Below, piece after piece: positions 60,554-64,000 of a DNA stretch of 64,000 nucleotides. The DNA lies in NCBI GenBank assembly GCA_029204045.2, contig CM055065.1:7814297-7878296 (forward strand). The letters are read 5' to 3'. The stretch is from Tillandsia leiboldiana. Lineage: Eukaryota; Streptophyta; Magnoliopsida; Poales; Bromeliaceae. The translations under genes and the position numbers were made by a program. The notes under the pieces are model-generated. The model did no database searches. It was not told the origin of the DNA and saw only the letters and a list, made by a program, of their open reading frames with translations. Each line of letters starts with the position of its first letter. The first letter of the stretch is position 1.

Positions 60554-63500
60554 TGTGGTGTTCTGGTTTTCCCCATGCAGCTTTTCCGTTGAATCCATTG
60601 TGTAGAACACCTAGTGATGGTGTGTTTGGCCCACGGTGCATCAAAAGGGTGCCACCGATGGACCCTGTGTGACATTTTTTAGCCGAGTTGGCCTTCGGCT
60701 GTATTTGCCGAATTTTAGAAAAGGAATTGGGCCAAACAGAGTTCGGATTTGAATTCAGCGCGGAAAAACGCTTGAAAACGACTATTTATTTGTCGAATTT
60801 GGAGTCCGGATGACCAAAAACGGGCTTCTGGAGGTTTCGGGGGGATTCGGGTGCATGGGGGTACCCCGTGGACCGGCCGGAGCCACGTGGCGGCCCATTA
60901 TTGGCTGGCTCACGTCGCTCGGTCCACGGGGAGGCGCGGCCGGTGCATGGGCCGCGCGGCGGGCCACGTGGCATGCGCGGAGTGGCGGGCTCACGCGCGC
61001 GGCTCAGCGGATGCGCGCGGTTCTGGTGGACCGGGCGTAGCACACGTGTCGCCCGGGGATTGGTGGGCTCAGCTGGGCGCGGTCCACGGGCGCGTGGGGC
61101 AGCGCCTCGGGGCGCGTGCCGGTGCAGGGCGCCAGTGCGGCTGGTCGGCCGCACATGGCCCGCACTCGAGTGCGGGCCACGTGTCGGCCGGCCAGGGGGC
61201 GGGTGCATGCACCGCCCCCAGCTGCCCCTGCCACGCGGCGGCCACCCAGTCGCCCCGCACAGTTGTTTGCTGTGCGGGGGACACGTGGCCGCTCCAGGGG
61301 ATTTCGGGCGGTCGGACGGGGGCCGTCCGACCTGCTTAGCGGATTCGGGCGCCCGAAAGTGGCGCCCGAATCCACTAATTTTGGGGGGGGTGTTGGTAGC
61401 CTATAAATAGGGCCTTTTGGGCCCCTTTTGCTCTCTTTCTGAGCAGATTTTCACAGGGCACCCTTAAGGAAAAACCTTCCTCCACCTGAAACCTTTCTTG
61501 CTGATCATTCCTGGGGATTTTAGGAGTGCGTTTTTCAAGGTTGGCCATTTTCCGGCGCGGCGCGACGCTCGTTCTTCGACGACCCGTTTCGTCCCTTCAC
61601 AGTGTTTAGGCTCCCCCGGCTCACCCCGACCTCCGATTCGGGTGATTCTTGCGCCATTGGACTCTTGACAGGTAGGGCTTCATTTTTGATGTTTTGAGTT
61701 TCCCCTGGTTTTCATGTGGATTTTGAGTTTCCCGAGCTTCTTTGTGACCCATTTTTCCTCGCGGAGTTTTGGACAGCACCTGATTGATTTGGCCATAACT
61801 TCGCGCTCAGGCGACGGATCGAGGCGATTCAAAAGGCGTTTTTCATCTACATCTCGCAAGGAATCTCCTGGAATTTTCTCAGATTTTTCTGAACATTTTT
61901 AGAAGGTGGAAACCTCCTTTCTCTGTAGTCTTTTGGTACAGAATTTCTTCACAGTTTTGTTTGGGGTGCCTCCCTTGCCGAATTTGTATCTCAGCGAAGG
62001 AAGCTCGGTTTTGAACGTGCAGGTACTCGTTTCGACGGGTTCGTGGCAAGGAACGCGACGGTAATTTTCTGGGAATTTTCTGAGCTACCTTCGCAGGTGA
62101 AAATCTGAGAACTTTAGACCGATTAATTTGGGACAGATTTTGTGATGTTTGAAGGACTAAAGTTATGTATGTTCTTCTTGGAGATTTGGTACAGTGTTGC
62201 GGTGAGCTTTTGGTGCGAGTGCGGGTTTTCGCATTTGGGACAAGGATTTTAGCGCTCGAGGTGGGTACCGTTGTTAACCTCTTATTTTGGACAACCCACT
62301 AGGCATATTGGAGCTTGTATTTTGTAATATGGCCAACATACTAGTAAAAATGAACAGAGCATGCTTAATGAAAAGAAAAGGGCTCACGATTGATACTTGT
62401 ATCTTTAGAGGACTAGACACTAATAAATGGTAATAACCGGCTAAATCTGTTTCATACTTAATGTTTATTGAAGGACTTAGGCATGTGTCTAAATCAGCTT
62501 ATGGCAGGTTAATATTTTGGATATTTTTACCCAAGGCATAATGTAAGAATTGGAATATTAAAATTATCTTGCTTAGTAAAGGACTTTTGCATGCTTGAAT
62601 GGTCACCTAGTTAGGCCACCTTTTTCTGCTGCACTATTATGCTGGAATTGACTTAGGAGAAACCATGATTTTATTTTCTCCAGTTACCTAGTCATAGAGG
62701 ATATTATGCTCAGGTAGAGCAGGGGCTGGGATAGTGTAGTCAGTCGTTGGGATTTTGGGGCAGGCAGGTTGAGGGCAGGGTAATTGCGGCAACCGCGGAT
62801 TTTGGGCGGTTGACCGGACAGTTGTTATTGCATCAGATCAGGGAGAGGATTTGGGCTTCTTTTAGGGGATGATTTCCCACTCAGATCAGTGTCATGATCC
62901 AGTCCTGCTGACTTATTCTACTATGATACTTGTTACTACGACCTTGAGTCCTTGAGACTCCTATCCCCTATCGGTGCTATGCATTGGCCGGCATACCCGA
63001 TTTGGCAAGTATAGTGTGCACGTTATACAGATCTTGAGTCCTTGAGACTCCTATCCCCTATCGGTGTTATGCGTAGGCTGGCATACCCGATTTGGCAGGC
63101 ATAGCAGGCAGTACCGGTGTTTGCTAGTGTACAGATTGGGTTAGTCAGGCAGGCATTTATATTCTGATGCATATATTTAGCTATCTTTTTAGCTGGGCAT
63201 GTAGAGGCATATTAGTGGTAGCTTTTATCTATAGCCATACTTATAGTTTACCACATTTATTCTTTTCGCCTCGGGTAGTCCTAGTGGGCATGTTCGAGTT
63301 GAGGTTTACCCACTAGGGGAGGCTACTGTTTTTATAGTAGTTCTCACCCCCACTGTTTTTCCCTCTCCTTTTCCCCTTTGTTTTGCAGAGTCTTCTGTGG
63401 GAGTTGCGGGACCCTCTTCTCAGGACCGAGGTAAGAGGATCGTCGATTAGCTAGCTGCTTCCCTGACCCAGAGTTCTGTAGATTTTGATGTATTCCCAGT

Positions 63501-63789
63501 ACACTCAGACGGTTGTATTTTCCTTTTTTTTTGGGTCTGGCTTCGGCCAACTGGATGTATTTTATTTTGTGAGCTGGGAGAGACACTTGTATATTTTGAG
63601 AGCTATGTTGTACTTTCCTTTACAGTATTTGTCTGAGATGTACTAATTTTAGTTTAGCTCTGGTTTATGCTCCTTTATTATATCTGTCTATCTGAGCAGG
63701 TTACCAGCGCTTCGTGTACACGGGAAATTCCGTGTGCACGGCGGATCTGTAGACGAGCCCGGGTTCTGGTTTACTCCGGGGGCGTGACA
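60554..63789 (+). mobile_element. Right LTR of the Tekay-like element
   Basis: Near-identical to 52818-56057. TATA box at 61402-61409; tandem repeat of about 90 bp at 62943-63107. It is followed by GATTAAAA, nearly the same as the eight bases after the left LTR (GATTAAGA). Confidence 0.9.
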
Positions 63790-63797
63790 GATTAAAA

Positions 63798-64000
63798 TGT
63801 GACACCCCCGGAATTTGGATTAGTCCTCTATATAAATGATATAATAGGACTAAATCTCTAACCCGGCTATAGCATTTTGGATGGTAGCAAGATCCAAGAG
63901 GAACATGAGAGTTAAGCGTGCTAGAGCTAGAGTAGTTCTAGGATGGGTGACCTCCTGGGAAGTGGGACGTTACAGTTGGTATCAGAGCCATTCACCAGCC
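63798..64000 (+). mobile_element. Cassandra-like TRIM, 5' LTR and primer site
   Basis: LTR 63798-63974 starts TGTGACACCCCCGGAA and ends GGGACGTTACA (177 bp), followed two bases later by TGGTATCAGAGCC (63977-63989). The last third is derived from 5S rRNA. Short LTRs carrying 5S sequence with a methionine tRNA primer site define Cassandra. The rest of the element lies beyond the window. Confidence 0.8.
63890..63963 (+). other. 5S rRNA-derived segment in the Cassandra LTR
   Basis: From about GATCCAAGAGGAAC through GAGTTAAGCGTGCTAGAGC to GGATGGGTGACCTCCTGGGA and AGT, matching the 3' two thirds of plant 5S rRNA, including the IE and C-box parts of the internal RNA polymerase III promoter. The 5' start of 5S is not recognisable, so it is not a functional rRNA gene. 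Confidence 0.82.

Larger units (their letters stand above)
52818..63789 (+). mobile_element. Tekay-like chromodomain Gypsy element, young but defective
   Basis: The LTRs are 52818-56057 and 60554-63789 (about 3.24 kb), differing at roughly 25 positions by eye. Inside: primer site, shortened gag, protease, reverse transcriptase, RNase H, integrase, chromodomain-like end, polypurine tract. Gag lacks the capsid and pol has several stops and frameshifts. It is inserted in LTR copy III. The 5 bp to the left (CGGCG) do not match those to the right (GATTA), which instead match the start of the internal region. Confidence 0.88.

Noticed and set aside
63890..63963. A genuine 5S rRNA gene
   Set aside because: Only the 3' portion of 5S is present, embedded in a short LTR with a primer binding site next to it.

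Overview
This is plant nuclear DNA. It has spliced genes with canonical plant splice sites, LTR retrotransposons of the Sirevirus/Copia and chromodomain Gypsy types, TA-flanked MITEs and a Cassandra-like TRIM carrying 5S rRNA sequence. A flowering plant is certain. A monocot is my guess from the general look of the repeats and genes, not something I can prove. Only two host genes are visible, and everything else is repeat DNA.

Left part (1-26486, + strand): the 3' two thirds of a PTC52-type Rieske oxygenase gene, a chloroplast envelope protein related to PAO and TIC55. Six coding exons give an uninterrupted reading frame; the transit peptide and Rieske exons lie upstream of the window. Five exons sit within 2.5 kb. 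The last exon, with the CxxC motif and the C-terminal membrane segments, lies beyond a 22.6-kb intron. That intron holds a gag-only Gypsy remnant with a 4.2-kb LTR (3930-9267), a truncated Sirevirus (9268-19086), and a dense cluster of foldback MITEs embedded in (TA)n/(CT)n microsatellites (19135-25850), one of which carries a hAT-like insertion.

Middle (26487-35024): after about 2.2 kb without a gene comes a convergent gene on the minus strand (28727-32592). It encodes a 554-aa plant VPS62/DUF946-family protein from three exons with clean splice junctions. A Tourist-like AT-rich element (33689-34782) lies upstream of it.

Right part (35025-64000): a nested retrotransposon block. A solo LTR with 5-bp CCAGC duplications (35025-49682, minus orientation) was split by a young Sirevirus (38191-49320, CGCCT duplications). 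Next to it, head to head, is a second LTR of the same family (49760-52360, plus), broken by a third copy (52361-52817). That third copy is broken by a young Tekay-like Gypsy element (52818-63789) with 3.24-kb LTRs. The right Gypsy LTR is followed by the start of another internal region rather than a target duplication, and there a Cassandra-like TRIM with a 5S-derived LTR begins (63798 onward).

The two full-length retrotransposons look young by LTR similarity but are coding-defective: one lacks protease and the start of integrase, the other lacks the gag capsid. They probably moved using proteins supplied by intact relatives. The most unusual observations are a likely AT-AC intron and a duplicated splice acceptor in the PTC52 gene, MITE families that share an architecture of perfect subterminal palindromes, G-box/CCAAT arrays in the Gypsy LTRs, and a pair of hairpins with compensatory changes at the solo-LTR site.
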